A program made the position numbers and the translations under genes. Positions 6,967-15,446 of a DNA stretch of 34,511 nucleotides are shown piece by piece (the stretch's first letter is position 1; every line of letters starts with the position of its first letter). Source of the stretch: Candidatus Izemoplasma sp. (GTDB lineage Bacteria > Bacillota_I > Bacilli_A > Izemoplasmatales > Izemoplasmataceae); the NCBI GenBank assembly GCA_007117885.1, contig SKFS01000001.1:1-34511 (forward strand). Direction: 5' to 3'. The notes under the pieces are model-generated. The model made no database searches, was not told the DNA's origin, and saw only the letters and a list, made by a program, of their open reading frames with translations.

Positions 6967-7386
6967 ATGATAAAAACAATGAACATTGGCGACACCCGTT
7001 CCTACACCCGGACGATTACCGAAGAAGACGTCCAAAAATTTGCCGAGGTCACCAAAGACTTTAACCCCGCGCATTTTGATGAAGCCTACACTCAAACAAC
7101 TATCTTTAAAAAACCGATTGTTCATGGCATGTTAGTGGGCGCGCTCTTCAGTAAAATATTCGGTCTTGAGTATCCTGGAGAAGGCACCATCTACATCGCT
7201 CAAAGTCTTAAATTTCTTCGCCCTGTCTATCCGAACACCGAACTCATTGTTCGTGTGACAGTGAAAGAAATACTCGCCGAAAAAAACCGTGTCATTTTTA
7301 CCACGGAGATTTTTGATCAAGCCCAACATTGCTTGCTTACGGGCGAAGCGACACTGATGCCTAAAAAGGAGACAACTCATGGATAA
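6967..7386 (+). CDS. MaoC-like enoyl-CoA hydratase (R-specific type)
   Basis: A hot-dog-fold hydratase. The family interconverts crotonyl-CoA or longer enoyl-CoAs and (R)-3-hydroxyacyl-CoA. The catalytic pair is present: Asp31 and His36 in KDFNPAHFDE, followed by the conserved IVHGML. Length (139 residues) fits PhaJ-type hydratases. It is the first gene under the lysine riboswitch and overlaps atoD by 8 bases, so it belongs to the operon. The pathway end makes crotonyl-CoA, which is a plausible substrate, but the classic lysine route reduces crotonyl-CoA to butyryl-CoA and needs no hydratase. A thioesterase or other hot-dog activity cannot be excluded. Confidence 0.85.
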   Translation: MIKTMNIGDTRSYTRTITEEDVQKFAEVTKDFNPAHFDEAYTQTTIFKKPIVHGMLVGALFSKIFGLEYPGEGTIYIAQSLKFLRPVYPNTELIVRVTVKEILAEKNRVIFTTEIFDQAQHCLLTGEATLMPKKETTHG

Positions 7387-8032
7387 AACCCTCGAAAAAA
7401 AGCAGTTTCAAGCGCTTCTAAAAGACGGTCTATCGATTATGGTCGGTGGCTTTATGACCTGCGGCACCCCTGAAACACTCATCGATTGGGTTGTTGAAAG
7501 CGGTGTGAAAGACTTAACGATTATTTGTAATGACGCAGGCTTCCCAGAACAAGGGGTGGGTAAATTAATTAAAAACCACCAAGTGAATACCTTAATTGCA
7601 TCCCATATTGGACTCAATCCATTCGCCGGTGCACAAATGAGCAGTGGCGAACTCAACGTCATCCTTATTCCGCAAGGGACACTTGCCGAACAAATCCGTG
7701 CCCACGGTGCCGGATTAGGGGGCATCCTCACACCCACCGGTCGCAAAACAATCGTCGAAGAAGGCAAACAGCTAATGGCTGTTAACGGCGTGGAGTATTT
7801 ACTCGAACCTGCACTCGGTGCCGATTTAGCACTCATCGAAATCGCCAAGTGCGATCCCTTAGGCAATGCCGTCTACGCAAAAACCGCACGCAACTTCAAT
7901 CCAGTGATGGCCACGGCCTGTGAAACGGTGGTTGCTTTAACCCATAAGATGGTTCCAGCAATCGATCCCGAAGTCATTGTCACGCCACACGTTTTTATCG
8001 ATTACATTGTAAAGGAGCATGACCATGCATGA
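7379..8032 (+). CDS. atoD: Acetoacetate/butyrate CoA-transferase, alpha subunit
   Basis: Subunit A of a family I CoA-transferase. In lysine fermenters this enzyme exchanges CoA between butyryl-CoA and acetoacetate, giving butyrate and acetoacetyl-CoA. The 217-residue length fits. The N-terminal glycine-rich IMVGGFMTCGTPETLI and the segments VNTLIASHIGLNP and RAHGAGLGGILTPTG are typical of AtoD/ScoA alpha chains. It starts within the end of the maoC-like gene and overlaps atoA by 8 bases. Substrate specificity is inferred from the lysine operon context. Confidence 0.92.
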   Translation: MDKTLEKKQFQALLKDGLSIMVGGFMTCGTPETLIDWVVESGVKDLTIICNDAGFPEQGVGKLIKNHQVNTLIASHIGLNPFAGAQMSSGELNVILIPQGTLAEQIRAHGAGLGGILTPTGRKTIVEEGKQLMAVNGVEYLLEPALGADLALIEIAKCDPLGNAVYAKTARNFNPVMATACETVVALTHKMVPAIDPEVIVTPHVFIDYIVKEHDHA

Positions 8033-8672
8033 AAAGGAAATTATCGCGCGTCGCATCGCTAAAGAACTTCGTGATGGCGACCTCGTGAATCTAGGCATTG
8101 GCTTGCCAACGCTAGTTGCTAACTATATCGATCCCAATATCACCGTTTTCTTACAAAGTGAAAACGGCTTAATCGGACTCGGTCCAAGTCCAGAAGAAGG
8201 ACACGAAGACCCAAACCTCACCAATGCTGGCGGCCAGTATGTCACACTTAATCCTTACGGCATGTATTTTGATTCGGCGACCAGTTTCGGAATTATCCGT
8301 GGTGGCCATGTAGACATCACTGTCCTCGGTGCCTTAGAAGTCGACGCTGAAGGATCCTTAGCTTCGTGGATCATTCCAAAAAAACTCGTACCCGGCATGG
8401 GCGGCGCGATGGACTTAGTTGTTGGTGCCAAAAAAGTCATTGTTGCAACGACCCATACAAACAAAGGCAAAGCCAAAATAAAAAACCAGTGTCAACTTCC
8501 GCTAACCGCCTATAAAGAAGTCGATCTAATCGTCACCGAACTCGCCGTGATCGCGGTGAAAGAAAACGGCCTACAGCTCCTTGAAAAACACCCTGACACC
8601 ACGATCGAAGAAATCATCGCATTGACCGAAGCACCCTTGCATTACGACACTGTGAAAGATATGGAGGTATAA
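8025..8672 (+). CDS. atoA: Acetoacetate/butyrate CoA-transferase, beta subunit
   Basis: Catalytic subunit B. The family active-site Glu is in [10 protein letters not shown] (Glu46 with this start), which forms the glutamyl-CoA intermediate. GIGLPTLV and the C-terminal region match AtoA/ScoB. The start at 8025 is preferred over the in-frame ATG at 8019 because AAAGGAG (8011-8017) is 7 bases from the former and only 1 base from the latter. It overlaps atoD by 8 bases and is followed 2 bases later by kal. With AtoD it should form the heteromeric transferase that activates acetoacetate. Confidence 0.92.
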   Translation: MHEKEIIARRIAKELRDGDLVNLGIGLPTLVANYIDPNITVFLQSENGLIGLGPSPEEGHEDPNLTNAGGQYVTLNPYGMYFDSATSFGIIRGGHVDITVLGALEVDAEGSLASWIIPKKLVPGMGGAMDLVVGAKKVIVATTHTNKGKAKIKNQCQLPLTAYKEVDLIVTELAVIAVKENGLQLLEKHPDTTIEEIIALTEAPLHYDTVKDMEV

Positions 8673-8674
8673 CT

Positions 8675-9055
8675 ATGAAAGTCATTCACCGTCTACGTTT
8701 ATCCCAACAAGATGCCCATTATGGTGGCAATCTTATCGATGGCGCTAAAGTGCTTGCCCTTTTTGGCGACGTTGCTACCGAACTCTTAATCCATCTCGAT
8801 GGCGATGAAGGCTTATTTAGAAGCTACTCAAGCGTCGATTTTCTCGCCCCCCTATACGCCGGTGACTTTATCGAAGTCGTCGGTGAAATTACCAAAGTCG
8901 GCAACACCAGTCGACAAATGACGTTTTCCTGCTTTAAAGTCATTGAAGCACGCCCCGATATTAGTGAAAGTGCCGCTGAATGCTTACCAGAAAAAATCCT
9001 CACAACACACGCTGTAGGGACGTGTATTACACCGAAGGATAAGCAACGTAAATAA
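8675..9055 (+). CDS. kal: 3-aminobutyryl-CoA ammonia-lyase
   Basis: Releases ammonia from L-3-aminobutyryl-CoA to give crotonyl-CoA, the last nitrogen-removing step of lysine fermentation. The 126-residue hot-dog protein begins with [23 protein letters not shown], characteristic of Kal. The early HYGG and the later [12 protein letters not shown] segment fit the acyl-CoA hot-dog fold. It sits between atoA (2 bases upstream) and kce, which it overlaps by one base (TAATG). This order is the conserved context from which Kal was originally identified in fermenters. Identification rests on both sequence and context. Confidence 0.9.
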   Translation: MKVIHRLRLSQQDAHYGGNLIDGAKVLALFGDVATELLIHLDGDEGLFRSYSSVDFLAPLYAGDFIEVVGEITKVGNTSRQMTFSCFKVIEARPDISESAAECLPEKILTTHAVGTCITPKDKQRK

Positions 9056-9894
9056 TGGAAAAACTCATTATAACCTGCGCGATTACTGGGGCAGAAGTTA
9101 CCAAAAACGACAATCCCTACGTGCCGTATACTGCCGAAGAAATGGCCGAAGAAGCCTATCAAGCCCATCAAGCAGGGGCCGCGATTATCCACCTTCATGC
9201 CCGCTATGATGATGGCACACCAACGCAAGATAAAGCCCGCTATGAAACCCTCATTAAAGCCATTCGAGAACGTTGTCCTGACGTGATCATCCAAGTCTCA
9301 ACCGGCGGCGCCGTTGGCATGGATATCGCGACACGCATCAACGTCACAGAACTGCCTTTAGAAATGGCAACCTTAGACTGTGGGACCCTAAACTTTGGGG
9401 GCGATGCCATCTTTGTGAACACAGAAAACGACATTAAATATGTCGCCAAAACATTAAAAGAACGCGGCATCTATCCCGAACTTGAATGTTTTGAAAAAGG
9501 CCATATTGACATGGTTTTACGCCTTTACAAAAAAGGCTTCATCCACCCACCCTTACACTTTAGTTTTGTCCTCGGTGTCAACGGTGGCATGACCGGTGAA
9601 GCCCGAGACTTTCATTTTCTCCGGGAATCGATTCCTAGCGATGCGACATACAGTGTCGCCGGCATCGGCCGTTACGAACTGCCACTTGCCGAACTCGCCA
9701 TTGCCCATGGCGGTCATGTGCGCGTCGGTTTAGAAGACAACATCTTTATTCGTAAAGGCGTTCTTGCCAACGGCAATCAAGAACTCGTAAACGCCGTTAA
9801 AACCCTTGCTAAAAAGTACCAGCGTGACATTGCTTCACCCGCTGAAGCACGCGCTATCTTATCGATGAAGGAGAAAACCGATGATGTATTGTAA
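9055..9894 (+). CDS. kce: 3-keto-5-aminohexanoate cleavage enzyme
   Basis: Condenses 3-keto-5-aminohexanoate with acetyl-CoA and cleaves it to acetoacetate and 3-aminobutyryl-CoA. It is a zinc TIM-barrel enzyme (BKACE family). The zinc ligands His46 and His48 are seen in IIHLHAR, and later segments QVSTGGAVGM, LECFEKGHID, FVLGVNGGMTG and HVRVGLEDN are family hallmarks, the last containing the conserved Glu. The 279-residue length fits. It starts on the kal stop codon and overlaps kdd by 14 bases. Given its neighbours kal and kdd, the substrate is well supported within this otherwise broad family. Confidence 0.93.
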   Translation: MEKLIITCAITGAEVTKNDNPYVPYTAEEMAEEAYQAHQAGAAIIHLHARYDDGTPTQDKARYETLIKAIRERCPDVIIQVSTGGAVGMDIATRINVTELPLEMATLDCGTLNFGGDAIFVNTENDIKYVAKTLKERGIYPELECFEKGHIDMVLRLYKKGFIHPPLHFSFVLGVNGGMTGEARDFHFLRESIPSDATYSVAGIGRYELPLAELAIAHGGHVRVGLEDNIFIRKGVLANGNQELVNAVKTLAKKYQRDIASPAEARAILSMKEKTDDVL

Positions 9895-10927
9895 ATACGG
9901 TAGCCACCGAGTCATCCACCCTAAAAACACTCTGCCTCAAGCGGCCGATAAAATTGATAATCATATGGTTTGTTTAGACAACGAAATGCTCATTGATGTC
10001 GAAACACTAAACATTGATTCGGCTTCATTTCATCAAATCAAAGAAGCCTGCAACTACGATATTGAAGCGATGAAATCGATGATTTTAAGCATTGTCCAAC
10101 GCCAAGGCAAAATGCAAAACCCCGTCACAAAAAGCGGCGGCATGCTCATTGGTTCAGTGCGTGAAGTCGGAAAAAACTTTCACAATCAAAACCTTAAAAA
10201 AGGGCAAAAAATAGCCACCTTAGTTTCCTTATCCCTCACGCCCCTCTTCATTAAAACTATCAAAGCCATCCACATCGAAAACGAACAAGTCGATATTGAA
10301 GGTCAAGCGATTCTCTTCGATTCAGGCATTTACGCAGTCATTCCTGAAGACCTTAACGAGCACCTTGTCCTCGCTGCCCTCGATGTCGCCGGCGCTCCCG
10401 CTCAAGTTAAACGCCTCAGCAAAAAAGACGACACCGTCGTCATCATCGGTGCCGCGGGAAAAAGTGGCTTGCTTTGCGCTTATCAAGCCAAGCAAAACGT
10501 CGGACCCAAAGGCACCGTCATTGGCGTTGTCAATGAAGCGTGGCAAATCGATGTTTTAAAGGCGTTAGACCTGTGCGATGAAATCCTTTTAGAAGACGCC
10601 ACAAAACCGCTGGCTGTCTATCAAAAAGTGCATGACCTAACGGCGGGAAAACTCGCCGACTTAACGCTCAACGTCGTCAATGTTGAAAACACCGAGATGA
10701 CCACTATCTTAGCGACAAAAAACCACGGTATCGTCTATTTTTTCAGCATGGCAACCTCGTTTACTAAAGCGGCACTCGGCGCTGAAGGCATTGGTAAAGA
10801 TGTCACCATGATCATCGGCAATGGCTACTGTCAAGACCACGCTAACATTACGTTAGACTTACTTCGCCAAGCGCCAAAAATCAAAGCCTACTTCGAGAAA
10901 AAATACACGTCAGGAGGTCCACGATGA
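9881..10927 (+). CDS. kdd: L-erythro-3,5-diaminohexanoate dehydrogenase
   Basis: Oxidative deamination of 3,5-diaminohexanoate to 3-keto-5-aminohexanoate with NAD(P)+. The 348-residue protein has a GroES-like N-terminal half and a nucleotide-binding Rossmann motif VVIIGAAGKSG at residues 186-196. It is related to alcohol dehydrogenase-type oxidoreductases, but the N-terminal segment GSHRVIHPKNTLPQAA is typical of Kdd. AAGGAG lies 9 bases before the first of two adjacent ATGs (9881, 9884), so the exact start may be one codon later. It overlaps kamA by the ATGA tetranucleotide. It produces NAD(P)H and ammonia, which ties it to the redox genes downstream in the window. Confidence 0.93.
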   Translation: MMYCKYGSHRVIHPKNTLPQAADKIDNHMVCLDNEMLIDVETLNIDSASFHQIKEACNYDIEAMKSMILSIVQRQGKMQNPVTKSGGMLIGSVREVGKNFHNQNLKKGQKIATLVSLSLTPLFIKTIKAIHIENEQVDIEGQAILFDSGIYAVIPEDLNEHLVLAALDVAGAPAQVKRLSKKDDTVVIIGAAGKSGLLCAYQAKQNVGPKGTVIGVVNEAWQIDVLKALDLCDEILLEDATKPLAVYQKVHDLTAGKLADLTLNVVNVENTEMTTILATKNHGIVYFFSMATSFTKAALGAEGIGKDVTMIIGNGYCQDHANITLDLLRQAPKIKAYFEKKYTSGGPR

Positions 10928-12198
10928 AAAATCAATTTAACACGCTTCATCATCAACGACGAGCCCAGTATTTCCCCAACGTCACTGACGAACAATGGAA
11001 TGATTGGAAGTGGCAAACAAAACACCGCATTAAAAAGGTGGAAGATCTCAAACAAACGCTAACCCTAAGTGACCGAGAAGAACAGATGATCAATGACGTA
11101 CTCGGTCGCTTTCGCATGGCGATTACCCCTTATTACTTTACACTGATCAATCCAGAAAGAATCGATTGTCCGATTCGTGCCCAAGCGATTCCTTTTGGCA
11201 ATGAACTCAATATCGGTAAATACGATTTACACGACCCGCTATCAGAAGATCACGACTCGCCCGTCCCTGGGTTAACCCATCGCTATCCCGACCGCGTTTT
11301 ATTTCTTATCACCGATATGTGCAGCATGTACTGTCGTCATTGTACACGCCGTCGTTTCGCTGGCATGAAAGACGCTGAAATGACAAAAACACATATCGAC
11401 TTAGCCATCGAGTACATCGCTGACCATCCTGAGATAAACGACGTGCTATTAAGCGGTGGTGACGCGTTCTTAGTCAGCGATGAACGGATTGAATACATCT
11501 TAGAAAAACTGCGCGCCATCGACCATATTGAAGTCATTCGCTTCGGCACACGAACCCCTGTCGTCATGCCTCAACGCATCACCGACAAACTCGTCAACAT
11601 CTTAAAAAAATACCATCCAATCTGGGTGAACACCCATTTCAATCATCCCGACGAAATTACGCAAGAAGCGGCCTCAGCCATCGATAAACTGAGCTTCGCC
11701 GGCATTCCCGTGGGCAACCAAAGCGTTCTCTTACGCGGTGTCAACGACTGCGTCCATGTCATGCGCCGTCTCGTCAAAAAACTCATCGCCATTCGCGTTC
11801 GTCCTTACTACATTTACCAATGTGACCTATCAATGGGCATCGAACACTTTCGTACCCCAGTAAGTAAAGGCGTCGAAATTATTGAAGGCTTACGCGGACA
11901 CATTAGCGGATTTGCAGTGCCCACGTTCGTCGTAGACGCCCCAGGTGGTGGCGGCAAGATTCCTGTGATGCCAAACTACGTCATCTCAAGCGCCCCTGGA
12001 AAAATCGTCTTAAGAAACTACGAAGGCGTCATTACAACCTACAGTGAACCGACCCATTATGTCGCTGAGTGTCACTGTGAGGACTGCCAAACAAAACTTA
12101 GCGATGGTGTCAGTGGATTACTCTTTGGTAAACGTATTTCTTTAGAGCCTAAAGAACTCTCTAGAAAAGAACGGATTAAACGTGAACATTCCAGCTAA
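10924..12198 (+). CDS. kamA: Lysine 2,3-aminomutase (radical SAM)
   Basis: Converts L-lysine to L-beta-lysine using S-adenosylmethionine, a [4Fe-4S] cluster and PLP. The radical SAM cysteines are C133, C137 and C140 (CSMYCRHC). PLP Lys is K345 in APGGGGKIPV. The substrate-binding Asp residues align at D302 and D339. C-terminal zinc ligands C383, C385 and C388 together with C276 match the interdomain zinc site of the clostridial enzyme. All key residues are present, and the 424-residue length is normal. It overlaps kdd by 4 bases and the P-loop gene by 17. This is the entry enzyme of the pathway. Confidence 0.97.
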   Translation: MKNQFNTLHHQRRAQYFPNVTDEQWNDWKWQTKHRIKKVEDLKQTLTLSDREEQMINDVLGRFRMAITPYYFTLINPERIDCPIRAQAIPFGNELNIGKYDLHDPLSEDHDSPVPGLTHRYPDRVLFLITDMCSMYCRHCTRRRFAGMKDAEMTKTHIDLAIEYIADHPEINDVLLSGGDAFLVSDERIEYILEKLRAIDHIEVIRFGTRTPVVMPQRITDKLVNILKKYHPIWVNTHFNHPDEITQEAASAIDKLSFAGIPVGNQSVLLRGVNDCVHVMRRLVKKLIAIRVRPYYIYQCDLSMGIEHFRTPVSKGVEIIEGLRGHISGFAVPTFVVDAPGGGGKIPVMPNYVISSAPGKIVLRNYEGVITTYSEPTHYVAECHCEDCQTKLSDGVSGLLFGKRISLEPKELSRKERIKREHSS

Positions 12199-13135
12199 AA
12201 TCCACACTTTAGCGATTTTTGGCCTCGCCAAAAACACCGGTAAAACAACGACGCTTAACGCCATAATAAACGCCACAAAACGTACGATTGCCATCACAAG
12301 CATCGGTTTAGACGGAGAGCACTACGACCAGATTAACTTTTTACCTAAACCCCAGATTACCTTGCCTAAAGGGACCATCATTGCCACTGCAGAAGAAACC
12401 CTTACCCACCAAGAAAACATGACGTTGATTAAAAAGACCGCGCTACAAACCGCGTTAGGACCGATTGTAATCGTTCGGACGACAAAACGCGCAAACTTTT
12501 TAATCGCCGGTCCCACCAGTAATCAAGATTTAAACAAACTGCTAGACATCCTTAAACCGATGGCAGACCTCGTTTTAATCGACGGGGCCTTAAACCGGAA
12601 AACATTTACCCAACTAAACTGTATCGATGGCTTAATCTTAGCGACCGGTGCCAGTGTCTCAAAAACCCTTGACGATACGGTGCGCTTAACAAAAAATACC
12701 GTGCAACTCTTTGCGCAAAAAACGACGCATAATCCGCTTTCTTTGCCGTATAAAATCGCCACCGTCATTGGCCAAGAAAAAACCTATTACCAAAGCAAAA
12801 ACTCAACGATTCTAAAACAATGCTTAAAACCTCACGCTAAAATCTATTTTAAAGGCGCGATTACTAATCACTTAATCGATACCGTTTTGAAGTTCAGCGA
12901 AGGTCCTTTAGAACTCATCGCAGAAGACCCAAGCAAATGGCTCTTCGACCTTAAAAAAATCGATTATTTAACGCACAAACAAATCACCCTCAGTGTCCTC
13001 CACGCCGTCAAACTACTCGCCATTACCATTAACCCCACACGGCCATCGGGTGAAAACTACGATGCTGAAGACTTCAAAAAACAGCTTGTAAACACGCTTG
13101 AAATCCCAGTTTACAACGTCTTAGAAGGGAAGTGA
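12182..13135 (+). CDS. P-loop protein of the lysine fermentation cluster (KamB-like), possible aminomutase accessory
   Basis: A 317-residue protein starting with GTG inside the end of kamA. It has a Walker A motif GLAKNTGKTT at residues 14-23 and a Walker-B-like LVLIDGA near residue 133, so it should bind ATP or GTP. Genes of unknown function lie between kamA and kamD in known lysine-fermentation clusters, from memory called kamB and kamC, the latter MutS-like. Only one such gene is present here. A role in loading or reactivating the cobalamin of KamDE is attractive, because P-loop G proteins serve other B12 mutases, but there is no direct evidence. The position assignment is firm; the function is inferred. 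Confidence 0.75.
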   Translation: MNIPAKIHTLAIFGLAKNTGKTTTLNAIINATKRTIAITSIGLDGEHYDQINFLPKPQITLPKGTIIATAEETLTHQENMTLIKKTALQTALGPIVIVRTTKRANFLIAGPTSNQDLNKLLDILKPMADLVLIDGALNRKTFTQLNCIDGLILATGASVSKTLDDTVRLTKNTVQLFAQKTTHNPLSLPYKIATVIGQEKTYYQSKNSTILKQCLKPHAKIYFKGAITNHLIDTVLKFSEGPLELIAEDPSKWLFDLKKIDYLTHKQITLSVLHAVKLLAITINPTRPSGENYDAEDFKKQLVNTLEIPVYNVLEGK

Positions 13136-13138
13136 ATC

Positions 13139-14704
13139 ATGAAACTCAATCTGAATCAAACACAAATCAACCGCTGCCGAGCCCGCGCGAAAACCATTGC
13201 TGATACCATTCAAACGTTTATCGATCAGTCTACGACAGTCAGTGTTGAGCGAACCATCTTACGGTTTTTAAGCATCGACGGTGTCAACCCACTCGATGTA
13301 CCCTATGTGAACGTTATTACTGACCATATCATCGCCGAGGCTGACCTTTCTTTAGGCGTTGCCCATTATCTCAGTTTAGCGATAGAAGACACCGGGCTAA
13401 CCCCTCAAGAAATCGCCCAAGCCATCGACCAAAAACAGCTGAGTCTAAAACCTTACCAAACAAAGACGCATCCTAATCATTCCCTGTTGTATCCTACTAT
13501 TGAAGAACAGTTAAACCGCGTCAATAAACAGCGTCGTATCCGCGAGAAAACTCTGGCCGAAAACCCTAAGAAAAGCACCCCGGAACTGTATGTCATTGTG
13601 GCGACAGGAAACATCTATGAGGACATCGAACAAGCATTATCGGCTGCCCATAAAGGTGCGGACATCATCGCCGTTATCCGCACGACCGGTCAATCTCTAC
13701 TCGACTTCGTGCCTTACGGCCCGACAACCGAAGGGTTCGGCGGCACGATGGCAACCCAAGAAAACTTTAAACTCATGCGCCAAGCACTCGATGACTTCAC
13801 TACCAGCCATCAACGCTACATCAAACTCGTTAACTATGCCAGTGGACTATGCATGCCAGAAATCGCAGCCATCGGCGCTTTAGAACGCCTCGACATGATG
13901 CTAAATGATTCACTTTACGGCATTATCTTTAGAGACATCAATATGCAAAGAACGTTCATTGATCAGTATTTCTCACGCCTCATTAGTGCCTACGCAGGCA
14001 TCACCATCAACACCGGCGAAGACAACTACCTCACAACATCCGATGCCTATGAACACGCACACACAGTGTTAGCGAGCCAGTTTATCAATGAGCAGTTCGC
14101 GAAAAACGCCTTAATGGAAGAACGGTTTATGGGACTCGGTCACGCCTATGAAATCGACCCTAATCTTGAAAATAGCTTTCTTTATGAACTCGCGCAAGCC
14201 GAACTCTCTAAAGCCATCTTTCCTAACGCACCTCTAAAATACATGCCCCCGACAAAACATATGACAGGGGATATCTTTAAAGGGCTCATTCAAAACGCGC
14301 TCTTTAATATCGTCGCGGTGACATCCCATCAAAGCATCCATCTTCTCGGCATGCTCACCGAAGCAATTCACACCCCTTTTATGAGCGATCGTGCCTTAGC
14401 AATCGACAACGCCACTTACATCGCTAAAGCCTTTAAAGATTTTTCCCATGAAATTAGTTACCGGCCCGATGGCATCATTATGAATCGTGCCAACGACGTT
14501 TTACACCAAGCCGAAACCCTCCTCAAGACCATTCAAGAAGAAGGCCTCTTCACCACCCTTGAAAAAGGCCGTTTTGCAGGCATCTCACGAAAACTTAACG
14601 CCGGCAAAGGCCTCGACGGAGTCTTCAAAAAAGCCCCGTCTTATGAAAACCCCGTCATGACACGACTCATTGAGCGTTTAAAGGAGGGCAACCATGAAGA
14701 TTAG
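13139..14704 (+). CDS. kamD: Lysine/beta-lysine 5,6-aminomutase, alpha subunit
   Basis: Large subunit of the adenosylcobalamin- and PLP-dependent mutase that moves the terminal amino group of beta-lysine from C6 to C5. The 521-residue protein contains the conserved core RTTGQSLLDFVPYG then TTEGFGGTMATQENFKLMR (about residues 181-220) and GLGHAYEID around residue 335, all characteristic of KamD. It lies 3 bases after the P-loop gene and overlaps kamE by 11 bases, so the two subunits are translationally coupled. The cofactor demand explains the adenosyltransferase gene at 3168. Confidence 0.95.
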   Translation: MKLNLNQTQINRCRARAKTIADTIQTFIDQSTTVSVERTILRFLSIDGVNPLDVPYVNVITDHIIAEADLSLGVAHYLSLAIEDTGLTPQEIAQAIDQKQLSLKPYQTKTHPNHSLLYPTIEEQLNRVNKQRRIREKTLAENPKKSTPELYVIVATGNIYEDIEQALSAAHKGADIIAVIRTTGQSLLDFVPYGPTTEGFGGTMATQENFKLMRQALDDFTTSHQRYIKLVNYASGLCMPEIAAIGALERLDMMLNDSLYGIIFRDINMQRTFIDQYFSRLISAYAGITINTGEDNYLTTSDAYEHAHTVLASQFINEQFAKNALMEERFMGLGHAYEIDPNLENSFLYELAQAELSKAIFPNAPLKYMPPTKHMTGDIFKGLIQNALFNIVAVTSHQSIHLLGMLTEAIHTPFMSDRALAIDNATYIAKAFKDFSHEISYRPDGIIMNRANDVLHQAETLLKTIQEEGLFTTLEKGRFAGISRKLNAGKGLDGVFKKAPSYENPVMTRLIERLKEGNHED

Positions 14705-15425
14705 ACCGTATGGCGATACTTTGAATGATGGCAAGATTCAACTGAGTTTCACCTTACCACTCCCGTGCAATGCCCATGGTGAAGAAACCGCCAAAGCACT
14801 CGTTCAAAAAATGGGCATTCACGATGTTCAAATCGTTCACGCCTCGCCACTCAACGCAACCTTTAGTTTTTACATCGTCTATGGGACAACCCACCATCAA
14901 ATCGACCCGACAACGATTACTGTCACAGAAATTGATAGTGACACCCTCACTAAAAGTGAGATTGAAGCCTTCATCGCTACCCACTTTGATCGTCCGATTA
15001 CCTTTATTGGCGCGTCAACAGGCACCGACGCTCACACCGTCGGTATTGACGCGATTATGAACATGAAAGGGTACGCAGGACACTATGGCTTAGAACGCTA
15101 TAAAGGCATCCAAGCGATTAACCTCGGCAGTCAGGTTGAAAATGAAACACTTCTTGAAGAAGCGATTAAACATAATGCCGACGTCATTTTAATCAGCCAA
15201 ACGGTGACCCAAAAAGATGTGCACATTCAAAACTTAACCAGTTTTATTGAGCTCCTCGAAGCCGAAGGAAAACGGGACGACTTTATCGTCATCATCGGGG
15301 GTGCAAGAATCAACCATGCCCTCGCCAAAGAACTCGGTTACGATGCCGGTTTCGGCCCTAAAAAATACGCCTATCACGTCGCAAGCTTTGCGGTTCACTT
15401 ACTCAAACAAAAAAAAGACGCCTAG
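14694..15425 (+). CDS. kamE: Lysine/beta-lysine 5,6-aminomutase, beta subunit
   Basis: Carries the cobalamin-binding domain. The DxHxxG motif DAHTVG places the cobalt-binding His at residue 114. The PLP Lys is K125, exactly 11 residues later, the same spacing as His133 and Lys144 of the clostridial enzyme. Further B12-domain segments are INLGSQV and the C-terminal VIIGGARI, DAGFGP. The 243-residue length is normal. AAAGGAGG precedes the ATG within kamD. It is the last gene of the operon, and its stop codon lies inside the terminator hairpin. Confidence 0.96.
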   Translation: MKIRPYGDTLNDGKIQLSFTLPLPCNAHGEETAKALVQKMGIHDVQIVHASPLNATFSFYIVYGTTHHQIDPTTITVTEIDSDTLTKSEIEAFIATHFDRPITFIGASTGTDAHTVGIDAIMNMKGYAGHYGLERYKGIQAINLGSQVENETLLEEAIKHNADVILISQTVTQKDVHIQNLTSFIELLEAEGKRDDFIVIIGGARINHALAKELGYDAGFGPKKYAYHVASFAVHLLKQKKDA

Positions 15426-15443
15426 CTAACTAGCGCGTCTTTT
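15413..15443. terminator. Bidirectional terminator between kamE and the HD-GYP gene
   Basis: AAAAGACGC (15413-15421) pairs with GCGTCTTTT (15435-15443), with an inner CTAG/CTAG pairing around CTAA. The A-run and T-run serve both directions. It contains the kamE stop codon. Confidence 0.88.
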
Positions 15444-15446
15444 GAT

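Noticed and set aside
7408-7866. 152-residue minus-strand open frame inside atoD
   Set aside because: It is the antisense shadow of a well-matched CoA-transferase gene and has no ribosome site or family features.
8019-8024. ATG 8019 as the atoA start
   Set aside because: The AAAGGAG ribosome site ends one base before it; ATG 8025 has the proper 7-base spacing.
8824-9294. 156-residue minus-strand open frame across kal and kce
   Set aside because: Antisense to two securely identified genes; codon content follows their reverse complement.
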